In this document: positions 35,737 through 48,606 of the stretch, one piece after another | Layout: every line of letters starts with the position of its first letter | Position numbering within the stretch: the first letter of the stretch is position 1 | Origin: Serinus canaria | Lineage: Eukaryota > Chordata > Aves > Passeriformes > Fringillidae | Length of the DNA stretch: 64,000 bases | Reading direction: 5' to 3' | Assembly: GCF_022539315.1 (NCBI RefSeq) | Contig: NC_066315.1 | Coordinates: 47,597,174-47,661,173, forward strand | Program-made: the position numbers and the translations under genes | Notes under the pieces: model-generated | Databases searched by the model: none | What the model saw: only the letters and a program-made list of their open reading frames with translations | What the model was told of the DNA's origin: nothing

Positions 35737-38700
35737 CTGAAAGAGAAAAAACCAAAGGTTTTATGTAAAACTTACTCACATAAAAAGATGAAACATGCAT
35801 TGAGCAGACTGTAATGCTAAACCTTGCAAGCACCAAGCAACAGTGCTTTTCCCTGTCTGCATGCAAAAGCTTCCCTCTTTCAGATGTAAGCTAGCATCTA
35901 TTTTCCTCATTGAGGCATATAACATTAGTTTCAACAAATAAGTTGAATTCCCATGACACTTAACCAACCTGCACTCTTTCAAGAATGACTTCATGTTTTC
36001 AAAGTTTAGCTTCCACTGGCAACTTCTAAATATTTTTTTGAAATATGCTGTCCATGGTGTCTGGCTCTGGTATTGTACATACTTGAGCAGTTTGTAAGTT
36101 TGCTGAAACCTGTCATTAAGCATCTGCAGGATTTAGAATTCATCCCGCTGGCTCTTTATTTTCTATAACAAGAACATGCTGACTTAAACCACTGGAACCT
36201 ACCCACTGAGCTTTGCCACCACGACTTTGCATTCTCCCTCAAAGTGAAAAAAGCATCACTGTTAGCAGAGTAAAGTTCAAATATGCCATAAGTCCTTCTC
36301 CTTGCCCAGCTGTCAGAAAGAGAGGGCATTTAATGTTTTCTTTTGGTTAAGCTCACACAGCCGTGGCGCAAGCTATGGTATACACTTACAGCATCCTTAC
36401 AACCTTGTGGTCAAAGCCCATGTGCAAAGCTTCCCCTCTTTCAACAACTACCTCCTAATTCCCCACAGGCTAGGAGAATTAAGTACCTACAGCAGTGAAC
36501 ATGCTGACAGGCACTGAATGTGTGCAGCACAACACACAGTCACAATGCCAGTCATGGTTCAGTAGTTGTTCATGAGCTGACACTCTAATCTGTCAGAGGA
36601 ATTGGAGGAATCCCTAACAGTTTGAGAGAGAAGAGCTAATTTTGTACTGAAGACCAAATTGCAGGCTTTCTGAAGACTGGTGTTTAGCCAAGAAAAAATA
36701 TGAAGGTGTATTTCTCCTCTGTCAGTTTTTCCCAAATTTATTTCATCTTTCTTGTTCCCATTCTGATACATCTCAAATCCAAAATGCTAAAAAACAGATA
36801 AATCTTGCCTGAAACCAGGTCAAGTAGTCCCAAAATAAAACTCCAGTACCTTGTCTCATTCTTGGTATCCAAGTTATCTGTGGGATTGGTTCTAGCTACC
36901 TCAAAGATCGCTCTCCACCCACAAAGACTTCTTCACTTTAACTGAAATAAATGAAGTGCCAGACAACACAGGGGCTACAAGAGAGAAGCTTTCTTACAGC
37001 ATCTTTGCCTGCATATGCAGTGACTCTTCTCAGCCCTCAGTAGTCTCCTCCTGCCAGAACAGCCTCAGGGAGACCAGCCAGGCTACACTCAAAAGAGGGG
37101 CAAAGAAGGGTGAGCAGCTAAACCGTGGGTGACTTCCCACAGCACTAAAACAGTGCCAGATTTTCTCCACTTGTAGTGGAACAGCACCAGACCCAGCCAC
37201 ATTTCATCATGTCAAAGGAATCTGTGTGAAGTGGCCATAGTGCATTTGTGTGGTTTAGTCTCAATCAGTGCAGAAACAAACTCAACTTCACAAACAGTTG
37301 TGGTTGCTAAAACTGTTACCACCTCCTGGATTTGTGGAGCTGAATAAAAGTAATTGCTTTGGGACAGACAATTAGCAGAGGCTATATCTACCTCCATTAG
37401 CAGCTTAGACTAAGCTACTGGACTTTAGCTGCATTAGGCCAGAGCTTTTGCATGTACACATACACAAAGTTCCATCAGTTTTACTTGGAAGGAGGCAAAT
37501 CCCAGCATGCAACAATATGAAAACCAGGAAATCAATAAGACTTAAGCAACTTGAACTGTACTAATCACATTCAGAAGTTAAAGTTCACTGACATATTTAT
37601 AAAAACATTGGAGCTTATAAGTAGACTGTTCTTAGACATAAATAAGAGCACATAGAGAGGCTTATTTTTTTAGGCAGCAAAAATTTAGGCTTAGTTTCTC
37701 ATGTTTCCTGCTGCAATTAACAAGAACTACCAAGTCAGATATACAAATGAGTTTGTGGTGTATTTGTGACAAGTTAAGTCACTTATCTGGGCCTCAATAA
37801 GCATCTCTGCAAACACTCTTAGTCCACTGAAAGCAAGAGGTACTGAGCATAGCACAAGCATGGTGATCTCCAGAGACATGAGGAGAAGCAGAGGAAACAC
37901 AGAGGAACACACAAGAGCTATTAAAAGCATCACTGGACATTTTTTTTGGAGTCTCTCTGTTTGATCATGAAGATGAATCTAAAACACCAAAGCTTTCAGA
38001 CTCTAAGGTGTAATGCTTGTCAGAGCCCACAACACACAAGCCCATGGACCTTTCATCATGTCTGGCTCAGAGCAAGGTGTCTACATCTGCCCTATACTAT
38101 AAATTCAATCATTGTATCCCAACAGAGAGAGAGAGATCATCTTCAAGTCCTGGTTTAGAAAAAGGCTTTAGGAAAACTGCCTGTGCCTTATCTCTGAAAG
38201 TATTCAAAGCATAAAGTCTCTAACCCAGCAAGCTAACCAAAATTTGAAAAAGGTTAGCAGTCGGCCAATTAAAAAAATATAATTTTGTTTATCCATTCTA
38301 AATACTGGCTTAATCACATACCAGGACACAGCATGTAAGAGTACAATTAAACCAAGAGGCTTTCCTACATTAACTGCGTGATGCAGTAGTCAGCATGCCA
38401 GTTAATTTTAATTGCAACATTTACACACAGTTAATCTTCTTAGTATTAAGGATAGCATCCTGTGGATTTCTTTTCCAGAATAACTGAACATCATTACAGC
38501 AGCCCAGGTTTGGCAGTCATACTTAAAGGCATCATTGCTATTCTGGACAGAACTCACCCCCACCTATGGTAGACACAAAAAAAAAAAACCCAAAAAAGAC
38601 AAGAACAAGGCAAAACCAAAATAAACCTCTTCCAAGATATTCCTGACCTGTTTCTGAAGTGTACATGAAGTTGGTAGATGTTGTTTATGGTGTTGATCTG

Positions 38701-39065
38701 TATTAGAAAAGCTTGATCCTGAGCAGTGAAGGAACTCGTGAAATGTTACTATCCAAAATGTCCCTAAAAAACTCCATAACAGGAAAAAATATCTCTTATA
38801 AATGTTTTCCAGGACAAAGGCAGCAGTTATATCAAGGACAAATAAGCCCCCTCTGCAATATTTTATCTAACAAGATATATCACAGGATGATTTTTTTTTC
38901 TAATGGAGTAGTAATATTTCCAAGATGAGATTTCAATCAGACTAAATACTTTCATGAGGACACACAAAGAACATAACACAGCAGGAAGTAGGGGACACCT
39001 GGAAAGTTCATCTTGCGTTCAGATTTTAGGACCCTCTGCCTTCTAACTTCACCAGATGGAGCAAC

Positions 39066-40218
39066 ATGAACCTAAATGACCACAAATGCTTCAGAAGGAA
39101 GGAGAAGCGAGGAAGGAGAGGCAGTGGGGTAGCCCTGCATGTCAGAGAGCTTTCCATTCCCAGAGAGCTAAGGAGAGGGCTCAGCAGAACTGCTATCCTG
39201 GAGTTCTGGAGGGGAGATTTGTGCCTGTTTAGGAGCCTGGCTGACAGAATCTATAATCCATTGGGAGGCAGTCCTGAGGGTCAAAGGAGTTGAGGAAGGC
39301 TGGACATCCTGCATGAAGGAAATCTTAAAAGCACAGAAGCAGGCCAATGCAAGAGAAGAAGTGGGAAACACCAGCCTGGCTGAGAACAAACCTTTGACTG
39401 GAACTAAGGAAAAAGAAGAGAGATTACAAGCTTTGGAAGAAGGGGCAGCACACTCAGGAGGGCTACTGGGGTGCTGTGAGGTTATGCAGGGAGAAAATTA
39501 GTTCCAGTTCAACTAGAACTTAATCTGGGGAACTACAGGCCTGTCAGTCTGACCTCAGTGCCAGGGAAAGATCACAGAACAGATCACCTGGAGTGACATC
39601 ATGAGGCACATACAGGACAACCAGATGATCAGGCCCAGCCAGAAGGGGTTTATAAAAGGCAAGTCCTGCTCGACCAACCTGGTCTCCTATGCAAAAGTGA
39701 CCTGCTCAGCAGATGAGGGAAAGGCTGTGGATGCTGTTCACCAGCCCTTTGACACTCCCACAGCATTCTCCTGGAGAAATTGGCTGCTCATGGCTTGGAC
39801 AGGTGCATTTGTGGGGTAAAAACTGGCTTGATTGCCAATCCCAAAGGGTGGTGACCAGTGCAGTTACATCCAGCTGGTTATAGCTAGAAGCTGGTCACCA
39901 CTGGTGGTCCCCAGAGCTCAGCAAAGTGGAGGTCAGTCTCTTTTAAGTAACAATCAACAGGATAAGAAGAAATGGCCTCAGGTCGCACCAGGGGTGCTTT
40001 AGATTTAGTAGCAAGAAAAAATTCTTCACAGAAAGGGTTGGTTGCCAAGCACTGGAAGGCTGCTCAGGGAAGTGGTTGAGTCACCGTCCCTGGAAGCATT
40101 TAAAAGATGTGGCACTTGGGGACACAGTTTAGTGGTGGACTTGGCAGTGCTAGGTTAATGGTTGGACTTGATTAACTTAGAAAATCTTTTCCAACCTAAA
40201 CAATTCTATGTTTCTATG
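39066..40218 (+). mobile_element. CR1 LINE, sense strand, internally deleted
   Basis: It reads from the endonuclease portion (GSGVALHVRE) through a linker to reverse transcriptase pieces (YRPVSLTSVPGK, then GFIKGKSCSTNLVSY and a degenerate AFDT-like FDTPTA). It then jumps past the YADD region to the CR1 3'UTR (GTCACCGTCCCTGGAAGCAT, GGTTAATGGTTGGACTTGAT). It ends with two octamers ATTCTATG TTTCTATG at 40203-40218, the CR1 3' signature. Frameshifts, stops and at least two deletions make it inactive. The small frames inside (39066-39293, 39601-39819) are remnants of ORF2, not genes. Confidence 0.9.
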
Positions 40219-40984
40219 ACTATATGCCAGCAGATTCTGCAGATTCTCTAAGCTCTGCTTTTCTGTGCACCTACTTTGCCCAAAACACATGCAGGAGACT
40301 TGCATCCCACAAGCAGGCCTCAAGCATTACCAGAGTCCACCAAACCATGCAGATGGATGAAGGCAAGCAAATTCACTTTAAAAAAAATCCTGCCAAAACA
40401 GTGAAGCTGATTATTCAGAGCTTTGCTGCAGTGACACTGGAACATTTATCAGGTAAAATAGGTTATTTTGCTACACATATTTGTCTTATCATTTTAATGA
40501 TCTGTTGTACCCAGCAAAACACCTCAAGATTCCCCTCACTCTTACTGGTTGGAATGGAATGTTTTCTTAACATATTTGAGAAAGACCTAGAAGCATTGGT
40601 TCCCATGGTTATAGCTCACTCAGCTTGTTCTTTAACCTTGACCAAACAGCTTTCTTCAGACTTCTCTAATCACCCCAGGCAATAACAGCCAAGAAATCTA
40701 AAATTCTTCTTGTGTTTATTACCTTTAGTAATAGATTCATCCTTATTTCCTTACTGCTGTAATTTTGTTGCACCCTCCTCCAAATGGACACAACAACAGA
40801 AAATTAGAGCTGTGAAATACACTTTATGACTCCATTACATTTCCACAAGGATGAGTTTGTGCAAGTTGTAAATGAAGACAAAACGACACAGAATATTAGA
40901 GTCATAGAGTTCACTACCAAGTTAACAGCTCAGGAAAGAGAGACAAAGTTCTTTCTGGCAGATCTCCCTTAAAGTACGGATTCA

Positions 40985-41470
40985 GCAGGCTACAGGATCC
41001 AGTAAACACTGGGTGTCACCAGAGGTGGCACCAGGAACAGGACAGAGGGCGTCACTCTGCCACAGCACAGGAACTCCATGTACCCACATACAGGGCACTG
41101 AGTGCAGCTTTGATCTTCACATCTTAGGAAGGGCACAGTAGTTTCTGAGAAAATGCAGAGAAAGGCAAGTGCCCAACAGGCTTCAGCAGCTCCTCAAAAG
41201 GCAGGGTTTCCTCAGTTTGGAGGGACAAAGGACACAGGAAAGAATGTAGTGGAGAACCAGATTGCAGAACTGTTTCTATGAAACCCTGCAGCATGAGAAC
41301 TTAGGGGCACGTGTAGGGGGTCAGTTTAAAGCAGATAGAAAATACACTCTCCATTTAGAAGGCAGTAAACTCTTCAAGCTTGCTGTTAGAGGTCATGAAA
41401 GCAGGCTGCATCAGCAGGTTCAAAAAGACATGAAAGAGGGGCATCACCTTTATGCAGGATATTAAATAGA
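40985..41470 (+). mobile_element. Old CR1-like LINE fragment
   Basis: Stretches such as GGTGTCACCAGAGGTGGCAC and AACAGGACAGAGGGC resemble diverged CR1. Later parts (GAGAACTTAGGGGCACGTGT, GCAGGTTCAAAAAGACATGA) resemble the 3' portion of older CR1 families shared with other reptiles. The similarity is patchy and recognised by eye only, so the edges are approximate. Confidence 0.45.
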
Positions 41471-43569
41471 CTAAGTGTAGGTGTAGCCTCAAACACCTGT
41501 AGTACAACAAATGTGAATACTGAGGAGGCATAAAGAGACTGAAAGTCATCATCAGATCACTACCCTGAACATTTGCTAGAGCTGGAGACAGACTATGAGA
41601 TGGGATTTCACTTGGCAGGGGATTTCTTAAGTTTATTTTTAGTCACCAAAATATTTAATAAGATGTAAGCTAAGTGATACAGGTAATTACCTACATTTTA
41701 CTACTTGGCATGACAGAACTGTACTGTTTTAGAAGACAAAATTTTCTTTTCTGGGAAGCTATTGAAAAGAAGGGACAATGTCTTCTGGATTTTTGTGTCT
41801 TTATTTGATTATAACATTTTCCTTAAAAAATAAGTAGTTTGAAGTTTCTAAAAAGATAATGTTTTCTGCATGCTGTTTATCTGCCTTTATTCAAGGATTA
41901 CAGAAGGTGGTAAATAAACCAAGTTAGACCAAGCGGCGCAATTCAGGCTATACATTAGCCAGTGCAATTCTACAACCTACAAGAGACACAGTTCTGCACA
42001 TTCTCAAGTGCCTGGGCCCACAACATTTCCCTTACATCAGATCTACCACCACACAGCAGCACAGTCAACCACCTGACCTTAAAAAGTTAACACTTCTTCT
42101 CCCCTTCATTCACAAAAAGGAGGAAAATAAGAAGTAGTCCAGAGTCCAGCATTTTCTTTTGTCAGATCCATGACTTGAACAAACTTAGCACCCAGCAGCA
42201 GTCACTAGGATGTTAGTGAAGCAAAGCGAAAGAAGAAACAGAGTAGAAAAAGAATGCTCAACTACCTATTTCTCCAGCAACCCACAGAAATACCAACTTG
42301 ACTGCCACTTAAACCACATCCTAAGAAAAAGGCCAAACTTTGCATGATTTACTCATCTGCAGGTGGAGTGATCTACAAGGACAGCATTAGCAGGCACCAC
42401 TTGTTCTGCAGAGCAGCAGTGGTATTACACTTCAGGCAGACATCCTTCTGACACATTGAAAGAAGTTACACACGAGTTATTTTTAACCTGGATCAGTTCC
42501 CCAATTCAAGCAGCCACACAGACACACAGCACAGTTGTACCAGTCACAGGGAAGGGGTGGGCCCAAGACAAGCAGCCCTATCGTCCTCTGATAAGTCCCA
42601 ACAGAAGAGCTGCACCCTGAAAAATAAACATCAGGAAATGACTGACTTAGCTGTGCTCATACTATTATTAGTAAGATGATGTGGAGAAGTCAGAACAGGG
42701 CTGGTATGGATACAAAAAAACCCCAAGAACAAAAACCCACCAAACCCAAGGATTATCAGATCAAAGTCATCTCTTCAGCACAGGTTACCCACCATATTTA
42801 CTCATGGCACCGCTGAGGGTCAGCACAGCAGCAGTGGCTCCTAAAGCAGATGCTTAGAGAAAAGTGAATACTGGAGCCCAGACTGTAGCTCTCAGTGTGG
42901 CTCCCTTTTGCCAAATCAAAGCACAGTTTCCCAGTTTGCTACCACAGTCTTGCTTTCCAACATCTTGCTCATCCCTGCTACTGCTATATGTGGCATAGAC
43001 AGCCGTATCAGTCAACAAGGGAATGAAAGCAGATGAAAATTTTATCATTTTGGGGTTTGCCTGGTTTGCACAGTAGAAGATAGGAATAAGCAGCATAGTA
43101 TAAGCAGGAAGAGTGGGCCAGCCCATTTTGCAAGCACCACATTTGGAGCCACAACACCGAGACTTGTTTAAGGCAAAGCCTACAGGTGCTTGTGCTTCTC
43201 TAGGAGATACACCCCACTTCTACGCCCTTCCTGTGCCCTTCCTCTCACTCACAGGAAGACTGCAGGTAAAACATCCCTTTTCCATTTTTGACTACAGTTG
43301 GAGCTTGACAAAATTTTGTTCCACGTCAGCTTAAGCCAATTCCAGAAACAACTGAGGGACAGCTCACAGCTGTTAAAAAAAAGCAAAGTTCTATTCTTCT
43401 TCCTACCTTTCCTTTACATCTTTCTTGTGTACAGGCTATTCCTGGACATGATTCAAAAGTCCTGCCTCATACCTGCATCAGATCAAGCAACCTTTTTACT
43501 AAGCAAATTTAATTCATTAAAGCAGCACAAAATGATCCCCTCCTTGCCACCACCTTCAAAAATTGTTAA

Positions 43570-43628
43570 AGAAAAGAAAAAAACCCAAACAAAGAAAAAA
43601 CCAAACCAAACCAACCAACCAACCAAAA
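43570..43628 (+). repeat. A/C-rich low complexity with (CCAA)n
   Basis: A-rich stretch that passes into ACCAAACC and AACC repeats. Confidence 0.85.
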
Positions 43629-46103
43629 ATTTAAGTGGCAGGATCTTCTGGGGAAGGGGAGAAGAAATCAAAACCATCCTCTTCCAGTCTGACTTGTTAT
43701 GTCTGCTCATTGCACTTTGGAAAATTACCCATCCACATAGGCTGTTCTCTAAGCATAAAGATGAATTAAAGAATATTTTTCTCTAGGCCAAATCTTACAC
43801 AGAACTGTTTGCCATCAGTTGAACCCAAACAGTTGTACTGTGTCCCTGGTATGTTGAATGCTTTTAGAGCCTTTCCTCTTTAGTGATTAATTGCGAGGCA
43901 AAATTACAAACTTAATTCAGGAAAATATAGATACAGATTTTTTTAAAACCTACCCCACTTGATCCATCTCATCAGCCTTGATGTGGAACTAAGGAACTAA
44001 ACAGAAGGTTGCCATAAAAATTATTTTATTAGGAAGCAAGCAGAAGAATTAAGCTGTTTATGCTGGGCCAGAAAGCATAATAGGTGGACAGGAGATAATT
44101 ATTTTCTTTAGAAAATTTAGTATAGACCAAAAGTTCTACAAAAAGAGTCCTAAGAGAACTAAAAGAAGGATAACCATTATCACTGTTCTTGAAATCAGCC
44201 TGATTGAAGGAGGACTGAAAGTGATTTAGTATACAGATACTGAAGTTTTACTTCTGTTCACTTGAAAAATGCACTAGTATTCTCTAAGATTTTACTGGAG
44301 TCTACAGGGCAGTGTTACCAGCATCCCTCAAGCAGGCAGGAGCATGGCCACTCAGATGCCATATGTCGCCCTTACTTTAGGGAATTTCTGCAGGGTTGTG
44401 CAGATGGCCCAAAACAATAAGAAATTTGTGAATATATGGGAAATACATATAACATCTTATAAGTGGCAGAGAAAAGGGAAAGACAGGCATGGCTTGATCC
44501 AGACCAAACCTACATTTATGTAGCACTATTAATAAAAGTATTATCCGGAGTGATGCAAAATAGAAAACAATACAGCTCTCTTAATATTTCTCCAGTTCCC
44601 ATTCCCCATGCTACTTTTCATTCTCAGTTGCTTAAGAAGCACCAGGTCCTTCAGAGAATCAGAAACCTTCATGATTAAGAATGTTTTCTTACAACTCACT
44701 GAAATTCAATTAATCAGTGAAAACAGATGAATATGAAAAACATAAAAACTCAAAAAGTCCCAACTGCACAAATGGCTCATTTCTTGTCCTGTTATTTGCA
44801 TACACTCCCACACAGGGAGTCTGTAAAAGCATGGAGGAATTTCACATGAATATACAATTACAGGTTGTGTTCAGCAAAAAATAGGTCATGAGCAAAATCA
44901 CCTTTGAAAAAGAACAAACACCAGGAACTTCACTCGGGCTCCCAGCACTGGGAAGATGGGAGTCAAAGATGTCCCATCTTCAAACACAGTACAGAGTTGA
45001 ATAATTACAGCAAAAGGAAGGCAAGACAGCTCTTCATGCAAAACAGAAGTAAAAGTCTCCCAAAACTAATGGAGTAAACTCAGTGTCTGCTCCCCTCCAT
45101 TTCAACCAATAGGAATGAAAAGGAAATGTAGGAGATAGGAAAGAAGGGGAAGAAACCCACATGAAGTCTTCTGATGCATCAGATGGAAAAAAGAACAAAC
45201 ACAACAAAATTGTGACAATGAAAACTGGTTGCATTCAATATAAAGAAGAATGAAAAATCCTTGTATTTAAAGATAACAAAAAAAATGTTACTGTTGTCAC
45301 CTCTGTGTGCTCAGTGCTGGCTCATAAACCCTTCAGCACCAACAGCACACCCTTCATTTCTGAGATTTGCTCAGGTGGAGAGTTAGGAGTGACCACATTC
45401 TGCCTCCAGCAGTCAAACCAGCTTGAACACCATCTTTCCCTAGGCAAACACAGGATCTACAAATGTATCTGGCCAAGGTCTGCAAGGCTGTGAAATACAA
45501 AGCTGTGTTTCGTGTCGGGTACCTACAGGGAACATGTGTATTTGTGATTGTAATATGTGTGGAAACCGACCATGGGACATTTATAAAGATGAATTCTAAT
45601 AATGACTGAGAAAAATAAAGCGTGGAAGAAGGCCTTTGAACCTATCCTTTGTTTGCAATCAACCTAAGTCTTAAGTTGATTTAGGAGCATTTGAATTAAA
45701 GCTTTAAGGATGTTGCTTTATGACAGGAACATGTTGCTCCTAGTTAAGCCTTAAAGAGTTTTGCAGTAACAACCTTTTGAAGCATAATTTTAGAATATTG
45801 CTTGTAGTAAGGATCTTTTGAAACTATAGCTTTAGAATACATAAAAAGGAAACATGCAGCTTGAAAAAGGAAGATGGACATCAACTCAAGGTCTAATAGG
45901 TTCGACCAAGGGAAGCTGGACATCCCTGTTATGAGATTTATAGTCCTTGCAATCAAAAGGTGGATCCACATCTGGAAACTGGACTTCACCAGATGGAATA
46001 CTCCTTCCTTCTTTCGGAAACCGGACTACCACCACCTGGGATACTCCTTTTGGGATGTAAATCCTGAGAAAAACTAAATCACAATAGTGTATAGAATTGT
46101 GAT

Positions 46104-46163
46104 GTAAAAATTGGGAATAGAAATTGCTGATGAGTAAAAATTGGGAATAGAAACTGCTGAGAA
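46104..46163 (+). repeat. 30-bp tandem duplication within the LTR
   Basis: Two units beginning GTAAAAATTGGGAATAGAAA, at 46104 and 46134, with few differences. Confidence 0.85.
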
Positions 46164-46278
46164 AACTTATGAGTATGTCCATAAATACCTGTAAGCCCCA
46201 ACTATCGGTGTACAGTTGGAGGGAAAACTTCACCCACTGTAGCCAGTGCTGTATTGCTCATACTTTATCATATTAATT

Positions 46279-46284
46279 AATAAA
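46279..46284 (+). promoter_or_regulatory. LTR polyadenylation signal AATAAA
   Basis: Hexamer about 45 nt before the LTR end, the expected position for the R/U5 junction of a short U5. Confidence 0.55.
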
Positions 46285-47332
46285 TTGCTGCTTGACTATT
46301 GGCCTAGTCAAGTTTCTTATTTATAGCAAAGGCCAAGGGTGAGCAGTGACAAGGGACCAGCCATACCCACCAAGGTGCAGCATCAGCCACTCAAATGTCT
46401 GGCTCATACTGCCAGCAGAGGAACACAGCTAACAATTATCTGAGCTGTGGTTTTCAGCCAGGGAACACACATAGCACACAAAATTATACAGCCATTTTCT
46501 ACTCTTCATATAGCATTTTCTTTTCTAAACCTGAGCTCCCTCAGGCTATAGTGTTCCTGAGTCATTGCACCTGAAGATGTACACAAGCATCTAATTCAGG
46601 TACAGCCTAGATAGACTGAAGCAAAGGTGACTTATTTATTCTTATCTTGTAGTATCTAGCATGATAAGATCCCAGCTCAGAAGTCAGGCTTTTAGATATT
46701 TGATCTACCAGAGAAATGCTCCTTCATGATAAGCAAAGCCTTTAAAAAAACCCCCCACACCTATTAACATAAAAATTGATTAAAAATCAAACGCTTTGAG
46801 ATGAGTACATCAGACAGATTTAAACTCAGGCACTATAAGTGCTTGGATTTCTTGTCTACATACCCTCTTCTTTTATTTCTCTCATTTTTAGAAAAAAAAG
46901 GCTAAAAGACATAATTAATAATTTGCACTGCAGTTTCAGGGGCACAGATATAGCCATACCATGACCCCAGAGGCAGCAGCCAAAACTGAATCTGCTGTGA
47001 TAAGCCCTATCTCTAGTATGAACCCTGGCTGAATTAAAATTTGTTAAAAGACCTCACTTATGCTGCCTGAAGCAGTTATTGCTATATCTCCTGCTATAGA
47101 GGCATTTTTCCAAATAATACAGCCAAAACATAAACAATTTAAGAGACAACTGCTTGGGTGTTATTTTTATTTATGCATTACCATAATTGGGAGATATAGG
47201 TCCAGCTACAAAAGATAAAGAGGTCTGTATATGACAGCCAAAACACAGATGGGCTGTTTGCCACCAAAAACAGAACCGCAGTTGTAAGCCATGTAACATT
47301 TGGACATTTTCACTTCAAAGCTTCTTGCTGCA

Positions 47333-47374
47333 GTATACAAGAATTCATTAATTGTATACAAGAATTCAGTAATT
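47333..47374 (+). repeat. 21-bp tandem duplication
   Basis: GTATACAAGAATTCATTAATT followed by the same unit with one change (AGTAATT). Confidence 0.9.
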
Positions 47375-48360
47375 GCTTTTCTTTCTGGTAACTTTAAACA
47401 TAGTGATATTTTAAAGAGGCATCTCTACCTGAACGGCAGTCTCTGCAGAAACATGACCTATAGATAATGTTATCTTCATACATACAGTCACACAATTCAC
47501 CTTTAAGAGCTGTGAAAAATATTTCCAGTGAGCAGCTGTCACCGTCACAAAAAAAGCTCTGCTCATGTCTATTAGTAAAACTAAGATTAAAGCAATGTGG
47601 ATTTTAACAATTAAGTGTTGTAGCTTCCTTGAAGTGCATGTGTTTTTCCTTATGCCTGGTGATTTTCATGTTTTAATTCAGACAGCAACAATATCCTACT
47701 GAACACAAATGAGGGAAAAAGTATGTGGAAGGGGTGATGGCCTATATAAACCTCTCTTCACAGCCACTATCCAACAACCAGCTATAAACAGTGAACAATA
47801 TCTAATGAAAGTCACAGACATCTGAGTAATTCTAGTGGCATTTAGAGCTCTTCTCTCTTATTTATGTGACTCAGAGTCAGACACTCTGCATATTTCCAGT
47901 AGGGAATAAACAAACTCAAAGTCCTCTCTGCAGTACAATCCAAAATGTCCTAGAAGACCATAATTTTCCATCCTTATTACAAGTTACAGGCAGCCAAAAA
48001 ACATCAAGCTCTCTTTTATGTGGAACAGAAAAGAATTTCTCTGAAGCTGCAGAGTCCTATCCACCAAAGGTGGAGAAAAAGCCTGAAATATCCCTCCAAT
48101 TGCATCAGGACAAAGACCTTGAAAAAGCTAAAGTATTCACTCAATCCTTACTTCTTGGAAATACTCACTGCACAGAGTTTAAAACAGGCAAATTCAATTG
48201 TGTCTTCTTTACTGGTAAACATTGTGACACCATTGAGGGCAATTAGCAGAACAATCTCACTATTTAATTTGGAGAAGGCAAAACACAGAAGTAAGTAATT
48301 ACTTCAACAGGTTTCCTTTGAAGTGTCTGTCAACTGAAACTTGAAAAGAAAGAGGAAAAA

Positions 48361-48606
48361 AACCCCAAAACATCATACAAGCAAAATAGGGGGAAGACCC
48401 CCCCCCACTAAAAAAAAAAAAAAAAAAGGGACATATTGAGAAGGTTGTCCAGGGTGGCAAGCAGTTAAATGAAAAACTGAGAGTCGTCTGTTAAAAAGCA
48501 AGCAAAATTAACAAACAAAAATAAAACTAAACAAAACAGCCCAGGAAGAAAATAAAAACAAACCAACCAACCAAACAAACAAAAAAAACAAAACCAAAAC
48601 AAAACC
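48361..48606 (+). repeat. A/C-rich low-complexity block
   Basis: A 9-nt C run (48398-48406), an 18-nt A run (48410-48427), then AAAC and CCAA repeats (about 48520-48606) separated by a little unique sequence. Confidence 0.85.

Larger units (their letters stand above)
45504..46328 (+). mobile_element. Solo LTR, third family, 825 bp
   Basis: It begins TGTGTTTCGTGTCGGGTACC and ends GTTTCTTATTTATAGCA, giving TG...CA termini. The AATAAA signal at 46279-46284 sits in TTAATAAATTGCTGCTTGAC, a context known from avian LTRs. The flanks are AAAGC (45499-45503) and AAGGC (46329-46333), a 5-bp target duplication with one mismatch. Inside is a 30-bp tandem duplication. No retroviral gene is present, so it is a solo LTR formed by recombination. 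The 115-codon frame on the minus strand at 45886-46233 is noncoding LTR antisense. Confidence 0.75.

Noticed and set aside
43298..43786. 162-codon plus-strand frame in intron 4, the longest seen
   Set aside because: Its middle is the A/C-rich low-complexity tract (Lys/Thr/Asn/Pro runs). No homology recognised.
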